The notes below the pieces were generated by a model that saw only the letters and a list, made by a program, of their open reading frames with translations, was not told where the DNA came from and searched no databases. A stretch of DNA of 9,567 bases from assembly GCA_023701085.1 (NCBI GenBank), contig JAMPXR010000063.1, positions 1 to 9,567 of the forward strand, read 5' to 3'. Positions 1 through 5,947 of the stretch are shown here, one piece after another. The DNA comes from Ramlibacter sp. GTDB taxonomy: Bacteria; Pseudomonadota; Gammaproteobacteria; Burkholderiales; Burkholderiaceae_C. A program made the position numbers and the translations under genes. Positions within the stretch are counted from its first letter, which is position 1. Each line of letters opens with the position of its first letter.

Positions 1-1118
1 AGCGCGCGCATCTTCGGGTGCACGATGCCCTGGATGCGGCGGCGCGCATCGAGCACGTCGATGTAGTCGGCGGCGCTTTGCGATTTCCCGGCCTCGAAAC
101 GCTGCAGGATCCAGGGGTCGTAGAGCGCGGCATGCTGCTCCACCAGCGGTCGATGCCAGGCGTATGCCTCCGCGCCCACCAGCCCGCCCTTGCCGTTGAT
201 GCGCGGGATCTCGTGCAATTCGGGCAGGGAGAGTTCGCTCAGCGACACACCGGCGGAGGAGAGCGCGGCAAGGGCGCGCGCAAAAGCGGCGGACACGGCG
301 TCGTCCATGCCGTCGGTGACGTAGGACCCCACCAGGCCGGCGCGCAGTCCGGCGAGCGCGGGCGCCGCCTGCGCCTGGAAGTCCTCGCCCGCATCGGCGT
401 CGGCGATGATCGCGTCCACCGCCGCGCAGCAGGCCACCGAATTGGCGAGCGGTCCGACCGAATCGAGGCTCGTCGACAGCGGCACCGCACCTTGCCGTGG
501 CACCCGGCGCGCCGTCGGCTTGAAGCCGACCACACCACACAAGGCCGCCGGAATGCGGCACGATCCGCCGGTGTCGCTGCCGAGCCCAAACAGCGCCATG
601 CCGTCGGCAACCGCCACGGCCGCGCCGGAGGACGAGCCCCCCGGGATGCGCCGCTCGGCGCGGCGCCAGGGGTTCGCGGGGGTGCCGTGGTGCGGGTTGA
701 TGCCCAGGCCGGAGTAGGCGAACTCCGTCATGTTCGTGCGGCCCAGGAGCACGAAGCCGGCGCGGCGCAGCCGCTCCACCGCGGGCGCGTCGGCGCTGGC
801 CGCGGGTTGGTCGGCCAGCACCCGCGAGCCGGCGCACGTGCGCTGGCCGGCGACGTCGAACAGGTCCTTGATTGCGATCGGGATGCCCGCGTAAGGGCCG
901 GGGTAGGCGCCGGCGCCGCGCAAGCGGTCGTAGGCGTCGGCGGCAGCCCGCGCCTCGTCGGCAGCAACCTGCACGAAGGCGCGCGCGCCCTCACCGGCGG
1001 GATCGAGCGCGCGTTCCAGGCTCGCCTCGACGAGCGCGCGGCTGCTGGTCTCGCCGCGCGCCAGCGCCTGCGCGGCCGCGGCCAGCGTTCGGGGCGGCGC
1101 CACGCTGTGCGGTGCCAT
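1..1118 (-). CDS. Amidase signature family hydrolase (partial, C-terminus beyond left edge)
   Basis: Cytoplasmic amide/lactam hydrolase of the amidase signature (AS) family (AtzE, GatA, NylA, fatty-acid amide hydrolase and relatives). About 372 residues are visible of a usual 450-500; no stop is reached. The Ser-cisSer-Lys triad is present by motif: Lys84 in GIPIAIKDLFD, cis-Ser162 in PGGSSSGAA, and nucleophile Ser186 in GSDTGGSCRIPA. The 24-residue spacing between the two serines matches the family. A typical RTNMTEFAYS stretch lies at 127-136. The ATG at 1118 is only 5 nt after the cupin stop codon, so translation is probably coupled; the Shine-Dalgarno is weak. It is last visible in the preA-like/cupin/amidase operon, where ring opening of a reduced heterocycle or side-chain amide hydrolysis would fit. 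GatA is unlikely because gatB/gatC are not adjacent. The family is secure; the substrate cannot be read from sequence. Confidence 0.92.
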   Translation of the reverse strand, partial: MAPHSVAPPRTLAAAAQALARGETSSRALVEASLERALDPAGEGARAFVQVAADEARAAADAYDRLRGAGAYPGPYAGIPIAIKDLFDVAGQRTCAGSRVLADQPAASADAPAVERLRRAGFVLLGRTNMTEFAYSGLGINPHHGTPANPWRRAERRIPGGSSSGAAVAVADGMALFGLGSDTGGSCRIPAALCGVVGFKPTARRVPRQGAVPLSTSLDSVGPLANSVACCAAVDAIIADADAGEDFQAQAAPALAGLRAGLVGSYVTDGMDDAVSAAFARALAALSSAGVSLSELSLPELHEIPRINGKGGLVGAEAYAWHRPLVEQHAALYDPWILQRFEAGKSQSAADYIDVLDARRRIQGIVHPKMRA

Positions 1119-1123
1119 TCTCG

Positions 1124-1504
1124 TCACTGCGGGTCGTAGTAGTGCGACTCGACCAGCAGGCAGCCTTCCTCGGAGCGGAACGGGCCGTGCCAGACCCCGG
1201 GCGGCCGCACGCAGTAGGTGTGCGCGACGAACTTCTCGCCGCCCTTGCCGTCCTTGTCGTTGCCGACCCAGAGGTCGCCCTTGACGACGAAGACCTCTTC
1301 CCAGTGGTCATGGATGAACGGCTCAGTGGTGAACGCGCCGGGCAGGAAGCGCAGCAGCCGGGTGTGGCCGCCGCGCTTGTTCGCCGTGTCCAGCGTGCCC
1401 GACAGGATCTTCTGCTGCACGCCGGCCGGATAGCCCTTGGGACTTTCCCACCCGGAGTCGATGTCGACCTGGTAGAACTCGCGATGCTGCTTGTTGACGG
1501 CCAT
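1124..1504 (-). CDS. Small single-domain cupin protein
   Basis: A 126-residue protein made of one cupin beta-barrel, the usual size for a stand-alone cupin. Cupin motif 1 is the HDHWEEVFVVKG stretch, giving likely metal ligands His65, His67 and Glu70. Motif 2 is around RPPGVWHGPF with His106. It therefore probably binds one divalent metal (Fe, Mn, Zn or Ni). It resembles the ChrR-type cupin group often annotated only as 'cupin domain-containing'. There is no signal peptide, so it should be cytoplasmic. The ATG at 1504 has a good AGGAGA Shine-Dalgarno about 6 nt upstream. It lies 27 nt after the preA-like gene and 5 nt before the amidase, so it is almost certainly co-transcribed. Roles that fit include isomerase, decarboxylase or dioxygenase on a pathway intermediate, or a metal-dependent accessory factor; the sequence does not choose among them. 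Confidence 0.88.
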   Translation of the reverse strand: MAVNKQHREFYQVDIDSGWESPKGYPAGVQQKILSGTLDTANKRGGHTRLLRFLPGAFTTEPFIHDHWEEVFVVKGDLWVGNDKDGKGGEKFVAHTYCVRPPGVWHGPFRSEEGCLLVESHYYDPQ

Positions 1505-1531
1505 GAAATCTCCTTTTCCTGTGGTTGACGA

Positions 1532-2848
1532 TCAATCCTTGACCCGCGCGAGGCTGATGCCCCGATCGAATTCCTTCTCGAACTTGCCTGCTTCGAACAC
1601 GCTCTCGGCGATGTTGAAGAATCCGCCCGAATCGCGCTGCTCCGGACTGGTCACGTGCATCGCGATCGAGTCGAAGGGGCAGGTCTGCACGCACATCTCG
1701 CAGCCGATGCAGTTGTGGTGCAGCGAGCCGACCTGCTCGTCGGCCTGCTTGAGTGCGTCGTAGAAGCAGGTCTGGATGCAGATCGTGCAGCGCGGGTTCT
1801 TGCAGCTCGCATGGTTGACCTCGCTGTGCATGCGGGCCTTCTTGAACTGATCCCCGTAGTCCTTCACCGAGCGGCGGGATGCGATGCCGAGCATCGAATC
1901 GATGTCCTCATAGCCATGGGTGTCCATGAAGTCGGCAAGCCCGTCGATGATCTTGGGCAGGTACTTGATGCCCTTGAGCATGAGGACCGATCCGACCTGC
2001 ACCAGCGGCGCCCCAGCCATGATGAACTCGACGACGTCGCGGTGGTCGTAGATGCCGTTGGAGCCGGTGATGGGCATGCCCAGCTCGGTGTAGATGCGGT
2101 GCACCCACCGCAGCGACAGCGGCTTCGCCCACACGCCGCCGATGCCGGCCGGACCGCCCAGACGGGGCGAGCCGGTCTCGATGTCGACGGAAAAACCGGT
2201 GTAGCGGTTGGTCGCCGTGACTGCGGCGGCGCCGGCGTCGCGCACCGCACGCGCCACGTCGAGCACGCGCGACTGGTCGGGCGTCAGCTTGACGATCACG
2301 GGAATCTTCACGGCTTCGCACACCCTGCGCGTGACCTCGGCGGCGACTTCGGGCACCTGCCCGATCATGCTGCCGCCGTGGACGCCGGGCATCATCGCGG
2401 GATGGGGGCAGCCGAAGTTGAGTTCGACCATCGGCAGGCCGCAGTCCTCGATGGTGCGGCAGATATCGACCCAGCTCTGCACCGTCTTGCCGCCCGCACT
2501 TCCGATGAGGTGCGAACCGCGGTCCGCGGCGTATTTCTGCAGCTCCTTCAGATAGGGAATCCAGTCCTTGTACGCCATCGACGAGTAGCCCGAGCGGCTG
2601 TAGAAGACGAAGTTCTTGCTGACCTTGCCCTTGATCGGCTCGTTCTTCTCGTTGAGGATCGCGTACTTCGAGTTCTGCGTCAGGCGCGCCATGTCCTCGA
2701 TGTCGGTCAGCGTCTTGATGATCATGCCGCCGGCGCCAGCGTCGACGCATTCGCGGATCACCTCCGGGCTGTTGGTGGTTTCGATCGATGCGATCACCAC
2801 GGGGTTCTTGAACTTCACTCCACAGAACTCGAGGGCGAGGTTGGCCAC
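1532..2848 (-). CDS. preA: PreA-like dihydropyrimidine dehydrogenase subunit (FMN TIM barrel + ferredoxin domain), divergent pocket
   Basis: A 438-residue iron-sulfur flavoprotein of the NAD-dependent dihydropyrimidine dehydrogenase PreA family (E. coli PreA is about 411). Residues 1-325 form the dihydroorotate-dehydrogenase-like FMN barrel. Retained functional residues are Lys45 (IIKTL), Asn144 and catalytic Cys147 (ELNFGCPHP), Lys187 (VKLTP) and Asn214 (TATN). Residues about 345-395 carry two [4Fe-4S] motifs: Cys349/354/357/361, with an unusual CX4C first gap, and Cys380/383/386/390, which is canonical. I chose the GTG at 2848 over an upstream ATG at 2899 because it has an AGGAG Shine-Dalgarno 8 nt away, begins VANLALEFCG as in homologues, and the longer form would start near the predicted transcription start. 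Three pocket positions differ from dihydropyrimidine dehydrogenase (Ser90, Gly146, Arg215; see findings), so the substrate may not be uracil. No PreT partner, the NAD-linked electron-input subunit, is in the window. First gene after the 2908-2935 promoter. Confidence 0.9.
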   Translation of the reverse strand: MANLALEFCGVKFKNPVVIASIETTNSPEVIRECVDAGAGGMIIKTLTDIEDMARLTQNSKYAILNEKNEPIKGKVSKNFVFYSRSGYSSMAYKDWIPYLKELQKYAADRGSHLIGSAGGKTVQSWVDICRTIEDCGLPMVELNFGCPHPAMMPGVHGGSMIGQVPEVAAEVTRRVCEAVKIPVIVKLTPDQSRVLDVARAVRDAGAAAVTATNRYTGFSVDIETGSPRLGGPAGIGGVWAKPLSLRWVHRIYTELGMPITGSNGIYDHRDVVEFIMAGAPLVQVGSVLMLKGIKYLPKIIDGLADFMDTHGYEDIDSMLGIASRRSVKDYGDQFKKARMHSEVNHASCKNPRCTICIQTCFYDALKQADEQVGSLHHNCIGCEMCVQTCPFDSIAMHVTSPEQRDSGGFFNIAESVFEAGKFEKEFDRGISLARVKD

Positions 2849-2902
2849 TTTGGGGTCTCCTGGTTGATGTTGAGGCGGCCGGTGCGGTGCGCCTGACAAT
2901 GA

Positions 2903-2920
2903 TAGTTAGTATACGAACGA
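2903..2920. promoter_or_regulatory. Imperfect inverted repeat over the -10 box, candidate MarR operator
   Basis: The plus strand reads TAGTTAGTA|TACGAACGA, an 18-bp inverted repeat in which 7 of 9 half-site positions match (core GTATAC). It covers the whole -10 hexamer of the preA promoter. Size, symmetry and placement are typical of MarR-family operators, and a MarR gene sits in the cluster, so binding by that protein is a reasonable inference. Binding itself cannot be seen from the sequence. Confidence 0.55.
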
Positions 2921-2935
2921 AAAGAACCGTGTCAA
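2908..2935 (-). promoter_or_regulatory. Sigma70-type promoter for the preA-like/cupin/amidase operon
   Basis: On the minus strand there is a perfect -35 hexamer TTGACA (2935-2930), a 16-nt spacer, and a TATACT -10 hexamer (2913-2908; 5 of 6 to TATAAT). The start of transcription should be near 2900, giving a leader of about 52 nt before the GTG at 2848. This is unusually close to consensus for such a GC-rich region. The -10 lies inside the inverted repeat at 2903-2920, so a strong promoter held down by a repressor is the simplest reading. Confidence 0.75.
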
Positions 2936-3032
2936 TGCGGCCGAGCGTGAAACGTCGTCAAAACCTATTGGTGAATTCCCTGTAGGAAAAGTGTCTGATG
3001 CCGGGGCGTCGGACGGGAATGGGCGCGCTGTC

Positions 3033-3054
3033 AGTTAGTACACGATATATCGTG
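3033..3054. repeat. Second copy of the operator-like motif joined to a 14-bp perfect palindrome
   Basis: AGTTAGTACACGA at 3033-3045 matches AGTTAGTATACGA at 2904-2916 in 12 of 13 positions, same orientation, 129 bp apart. It runs into the perfect palindrome CACGATATATCGTG at 3041-3054, starting 9 nt after the dctM-type stop codon. There is no -35 box at a suitable distance, so this is not obviously a promoter; an auxiliary or separate operator is more likely. The palindrome has no loop or U-tract and is a poor terminator. Confidence 0.5.
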
Positions 3055-3062
3055 CGCCGCAG

Positions 3063-4382
3063 CTAGCCCTTTCCCATTTGCCGCGGCAGCCAGGTCACGA
3101 CCTCCGGAACCAGGTAGATCAGGACCACGAAGGCGAGCAAGATCAGGAAGAAGGGGAAGGCGACGCGGCTGACGAACCCGATATCGCGTCGCGTCATGCT
3201 TTGCAGCACGAACAGGTTGAACCCCACGGGAGGCGTCACCTGCGCCATCTCCACGACGATCACGATGTAGATGCCGAACCAGAGCAGGTCGAACTTGGCC
3301 GCCGTGACCACCGGCAGCAGCACCGCCATGGTCAACAATACCATCGAAATCCCGTCGAGCAAACAACCCAGCGCGATGTAGAGCAGCGTCAATGCGAGCA
3401 GCAGCTGCCCCTGCGACAGGCCGAGCTGGGCGACCCAGTCGGCCAGCGCGCGGGGAACGCCGGTGAAGCCCATGGCGATGGTGAGGAAGGACGATCCCGC
3501 CAGGATCAACATGATCATGGTCGTCGTCTTCATCGCCCCCGTCACGGTGTCGGCGAATACGCGCCAGGTGAAGCCGCCCGAGAGGATGGACAGCGCGAGC
3601 GCGCCCAGGACGCCGATCGCGGCCGACTCCGTGGCCGTCGCGATGCCGGCGTAGATGGAGCCGAGCACCGCGGCGATCAGCAGCACCGTGGGCACCAGGT
3701 CGGCGCTCGCGCGCAGCTTGCCGGCGAAGTCGACTTTCAGGTCGTTCACGGGAATGCGCTCGGGATGCAGCAGCGACCAGCCGCCGACGTACAGCATGAA
3801 CAGGCCGGCGAGCAGCACGCCGGGGACGACGCCCGCGATGAACAGCTGGTTGATCGAGACGTCGGCGGTGACGCCGTAGACGATCATGATGATGGAGGGC
3901 GGTATCAGCAGCCCCAGCGTGCCGGCGCCCGCCAGGGAGCCCACGATCATCTCCGCCGGGTAGCCGCGCTTTTCCAGTTCGGGCATGGTGATCTTGCCGA
4001 TGGTGGCGCAGGTTGCCGCCGACGAACCCGAGATCGCCGCGAAGATGGCCGACCCGACGACGTTGACCTGCATCAGACGCCCGGGCAAGGGCGCCATCCA
4101 GGGCGCCAGCCCGCGGAACATGTATTCGGAGATCTTGGAGCGGAACAGGATCTCGCCCATCCAGATGAAGAGCGGCAGCGAGGTCAAGGTCCAGCTCGAC
4201 AGCGAGCCGAAGATGGTGGTGGCCATGGCCTCACCCGGCATCTTGGTCGAATACATCAGGGTCGCGACCAGCGCCACGCCCACCAGGGCGAGGCCGATCC
4301 ACACGCCCAGCCCCAGCAGCAAGAGCATGGTGCCGATGATGGCCACCGCCATCATCGGGCTCAGGAGTTCAGCGGTCGGCAC
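3063..4382 (-). CDS. TRAP transporter large permease subunit, DctM family
   Basis: A 439-residue polytopic inner-membrane protein of the DctM/IT superfamily, the channel-forming, sodium- or proton-coupled subunit of a TRAP transporter. Hydrophobic segments occur along the whole length, about 11-12 helices. Family motifs visible are SGSSAATCATIGKITMPEL (118-136), AGAGTLGLLIPPSIIMIVYG (151-170), ATATESAAIG (228-237) and QVTPPVGFNLFV (351-362). I chose the GTG at 4382 because GGGGAGG lies 6 nt upstream and it gives a 14-nt overlap with the dctQ-type gene, the usual coupled arrangement. An ATG at 4355 (430 residues) has no clear Shine-Dalgarno but is possible; an ATG at 4454 would add a polar extension unlike the family. 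With its partners it imports a small solute, usually an organic acid. The stop is followed by the regulatory gap. Confidence 0.93.
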   Translation of the reverse strand: MPTAELLSPMMAVAIIGTMLLLLGLGVWIGLALVGVALVATLMYSTKMPGEAMATTIFGSLSSWTLTSLPLFIWMGEILFRSKISEYMFRGLAPWMAPLPGRLMQVNVVGSAIFAAISGSSAATCATIGKITMPELEKRGYPAEMIVGSLAGAGTLGLLIPPSIIMIVYGVTADVSINQLFIAGVVPGVLLAGLFMLYVGGWSLLHPERIPVNDLKVDFAGKLRASADLVPTVLLIAAVLGSIYAGIATATESAAIGVLGALALSILSGGFTWRVFADTVTGAMKTTTMIMLILAGSSFLTIAMGFTGVPRALADWVAQLGLSQGQLLLALTLLYIALGCLLDGISMVLLTMAVLLPVVTAAKFDLLWFGIYIVIVVEMAQVTPPVGFNLFVLQSMTRRDIGFVSRVAFPFFLILLAFVVLIYLVPEVVTWLPRQMGKG

Positions 4383-4887
4383 GCAGCACCTCCCCCGATT
4401 TCGGCTCGATTCCCGCTGCCGCCCCGTGCCAGACGCGGCGCGCACGTTCGGCAACCGTCAGGAAGAAGGTGACGGCTCCGAGGGCCATCGCCGCCTGCGG
4501 AATCCACATCGGCAGCGCGATCAATCCGGAACTGCGCTCGTCCAGGTGCCAGGACTGCCACGCGAGCTTGGAGATATGCCAGGCCAGATAGGCCGCCAGC
4601 GCGGCGGCCAGCGTGACGGCGAGGCGTTCGAGCATGCGCCGGGTTTCCGCCCCGACGCGGTCCAGGACCAGCGTCACGCGGATGTGTTCGTCGGCCGCGA
4701 ACGTGTAGGCCAGGGCCAGGAACGCGGATGCTCCCATGAAGTAACCGGCGAACTCGTCGGCTGCGCGCGGGATGTAGGGCAGAAACTGGCCGCCAAGCTG
4801 ATAAAGCACCATCGCTTCGACCGCGACGAAGCTGATCGCCCCCAGCAGCGCGGTAAGCCCCACCAGTCGTTGCAGCAGTGAGTTCAT
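4369..4887 (-). CDS. TRAP transporter small permease subunit, DctQ family
   Basis: A 172-residue inner-membrane protein with four predicted helices, about 8-30, 46-64, 88-107 and 125-146. It matches the DctQ family in length and in two motifs: the DEFAGYFMGASAFLALAYTF region followed by DEHIRVTLV (44-74), and GLIALPMWIPQAAMALGAV (121-139). DctQ subunits pair with DctM and help it dock the periplasmic binding protein. The ATG at 4887 has GGAG 8 nt upstream. That Shine-Dalgarno lies at the edge of a hairpin formed in the leader (4898-4912). The 3' end overlaps the dctM-type gene by 14 nt, indicating coupled translation. The C-terminal tail is polar and cytoplasmic. Confidence 0.92.
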   Translation of the reverse strand: MNSLLQRLVGLTALLGAISFVAVEAMVLYQLGGQFLPYIPRAADEFAGYFMGASAFLALAYTFAADEHIRVTLVLDRVGAETRRMLERLAVTLAAALAAYLAWHISKLAWQSWHLDERSSGLIALPMWIPQAAMALGAVTFFLTVAERARRVWHGAAAGIEPKSGEVLRADR

Positions 4888-4897
4888 CTTCAGATCT

Positions 4898-4926
4898 CCG
4901 GCTTGCAGCCGGGACTTGCGTCCCGG
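4898..4926 (-). promoter_or_regulatory. Two overlapping, mutually exclusive RNA hairpins between dctP- and dctQ-type genes
   Basis: In the mRNA sense, hairpin A (4926-4909) is CCGGGAC-GCAA-GTCCCGG, a perfect 7-bp stem closed by a GNRA-type GCAA tetraloop, starting 8 nt after the binding-protein stop. Hairpin B (4912-4898) is CCGGCT-GCA-AGCCGG, a perfect 6-bp stem with a 3-nt loop. They share the CCGG at 4909-4912, so only one can form at a time. The 3' arm of B includes part of the GGAG Shine-Dalgarno of the dctQ-type gene. Hairpin A could protect the dctP-type transcript end; hairpin B could lower permease translation. No T-tract follows, so neither is a standard terminator. Confidence 0.6.
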
Positions 4927-4934
4927 GCGAATCC

Positions 4935-5912
4935 CTATTTACGATAAGTGTCCACGATCGACTTGCCGTCCGGCCCCGCGCCTGCCAGCCATTCGTCCGC
5001 CAGTTGCTTGCCGACGCGGTTGAAGTCGGTAACCAGCTTCGGGCTGGGCGCCAATACCTTCATGCCGTTGTCGGCGAGCGTCTTCTTGGTGGCCTCGGCC
5101 ACCTCGCGGCTGGAGGTCCAGCCCGCTTCCTCGGCCTTCTTCGCTTCGGCCAGCAAGGCGTCCTGCGTGGCCTTGTCGAGGGCGGCGAACGCGGCCTTGT
5201 TGACGATGACCATGTTCTTGGGCAGCCAGGCCTGCACGTCGTAGAAATACTTCAGCGATTCCCAGACCTTGTAGTCGACGCCCGATTGGGCCGACGACAT
5301 CAGGGAGTTGATCTTTCCGGTGGCCAGCGCCTGCGCGACCTCGGCCGCCTGTATCGTGACCGGACGCGCCTTGATCAGCTCGCCCACGCGCGAGGTCTGC
5401 TTGTCGTAGGCGCGGAAGTTCAGACCCTGGAGGTCAGCCGCCGAGGCAACTTCCTTGGCCGTCAGCAGGCCCTGCGGCGGCCACGGGACCGCGAACAACA
5501 GACGCAGCCCCTGGGCATCCAGCAGGCGCTCGATGTAGGGGCGCTGCGCGGCCCAGAGCTTGCCGGCGTCGGCATAGCTGCTGGCGAGGAAGGGCAGCCC
5601 GTCCACCGCGTACAGCGCGTTCTCGTTGACCAGCGTCACCATCAGCACTTCGCCGATCGGCACCTGTCCCGTCTGCACCGCGCGCTTGATCTCCGGCATC
5701 TTGTAGAGCGAGGCGCCGGAATGGACCTTGAGCGCGAGCTTGCCGTTGGTGGCCTGCTTGACTCCGGCCGCGAAACGCTCGATGTTGGCGGTATGGAAGT
5801 TGGCCGGCGCATACGCCGTCGGCAGGTCCCAGCTCTGCGCGTGGGACGCAGCGGCGGCCAGGGCGAACAGCGAGCCCATGGCGACGGCCGCCAGTACTTT
5901 TCTAATCGGCAT
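4935..5912 (-). CDS. TRAP transporter periplasmic substrate-binding protein, DctP family
   Basis: A 325-residue secreted binding protein. Residues 1-25 are a Sec signal peptide: Arg4/Lys5, a hydrophobic core from about 6 to 22, and a cleavage site SHA|Q after Ala25. The mature part has the DctP fold signature: an SGASLYKMPEIKRAVQTGQV segment (65-84) and the GLNFRAYD segment (163-170), whose Arg167 corresponds to the conserved arginine that pairs with the ligand carboxylate in most TRAP binding proteins. The ligand is therefore probably a carboxylate, but the exact one cannot be read. The ATG at 5912 has AAGGAGA about 7 nt upstream. The gene follows marR after 35 nt and precedes the permease genes, separated from them by the paired hairpins. 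A binding protein made in excess over its permease would be normal. Confidence 0.94.
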   Translation of the reverse strand: MPIRKVLAAVAMGSLFALAAAASHAQSWDLPTAYAPANFHTANIERFAAGVKQATNGKLALKVHSGASLYKMPEIKRAVQTGQVPIGEVLMVTLVNENALYAVDGLPFLASSYADAGKLWAAQRPYIERLLDAQGLRLLFAVPWPPQGLLTAKEVASAADLQGLNFRAYDKQTSRVGELIKARPVTIQAAEVAQALATGKINSLMSSAQSGVDYKVWESLKYFYDVQAWLPKNMVIVNKAAFAALDKATQDALLAEAKKAEEAGWTSSREVAEATKKTLADNGMKVLAPSPKLVTDFNRVGKQLADEWLAGAGPDGKSIVDTYRK

Positions 5913-5947
5913 GAACAGTCTCCTTGTGGTGATGGGGTGGCAGGGGA

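Larger units (their letters stand above)
2849..3062. other. Intergenic regulatory region between dctM-type and preA-like genes
   Basis: This 214-bp gap is the longest non-coding stretch in the window and is locally AT-richer than the genes. From the dctM-type stop toward preA it holds a 14-bp perfect palindrome 9 nt past the stop (3041-3054), one copy of an AGTTAGTAYACGA motif (3033-3045), then about 95 bp with no structure I recognise. It ends with a sigma70-type promoter (2908-2935) overlapped by the second motif copy (2904-2916), and a short leader with the preA Shine-Dalgarno. I find no GC hairpin followed by a T-run, so no classical intrinsic terminator separates the two transcription units; read-through from the TRAP genes is possible. 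I see no convincing short ORF. Confidence 0.8.

Noticed and set aside
1..1118. GatA subunit of the Asp-tRNA(Asn)/Glu-tRNA(Gln) amidotransferase
   Set aside because: No gatB or gatC lies adjacent; the setting is a catabolic operon downstream of a preA-like gene, and stand-alone amidases share the same signature.
1655..2896. Plus-strand open frame (413 codons) opposite the preA-like gene
   Set aside because: Shadow of a gene whose FMN and iron-sulfur motifs are in the opposite strand; no homologous domain seen.
3041..3054. Rho-independent terminator for the TRAP genes
   Set aside because: The palindrome is AT-rich in the centre, has no loop and is not followed by a T-run on the minus strand.
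3078..4472. Plus-strand open frame (464 codons) opposite the DctM-type gene
   Set aside because: The translation is Gln/His/Arg/Asp-rich and low in complexity, as expected for the complement of a hydrophobic membrane protein; no ribosome site or domain supports it.
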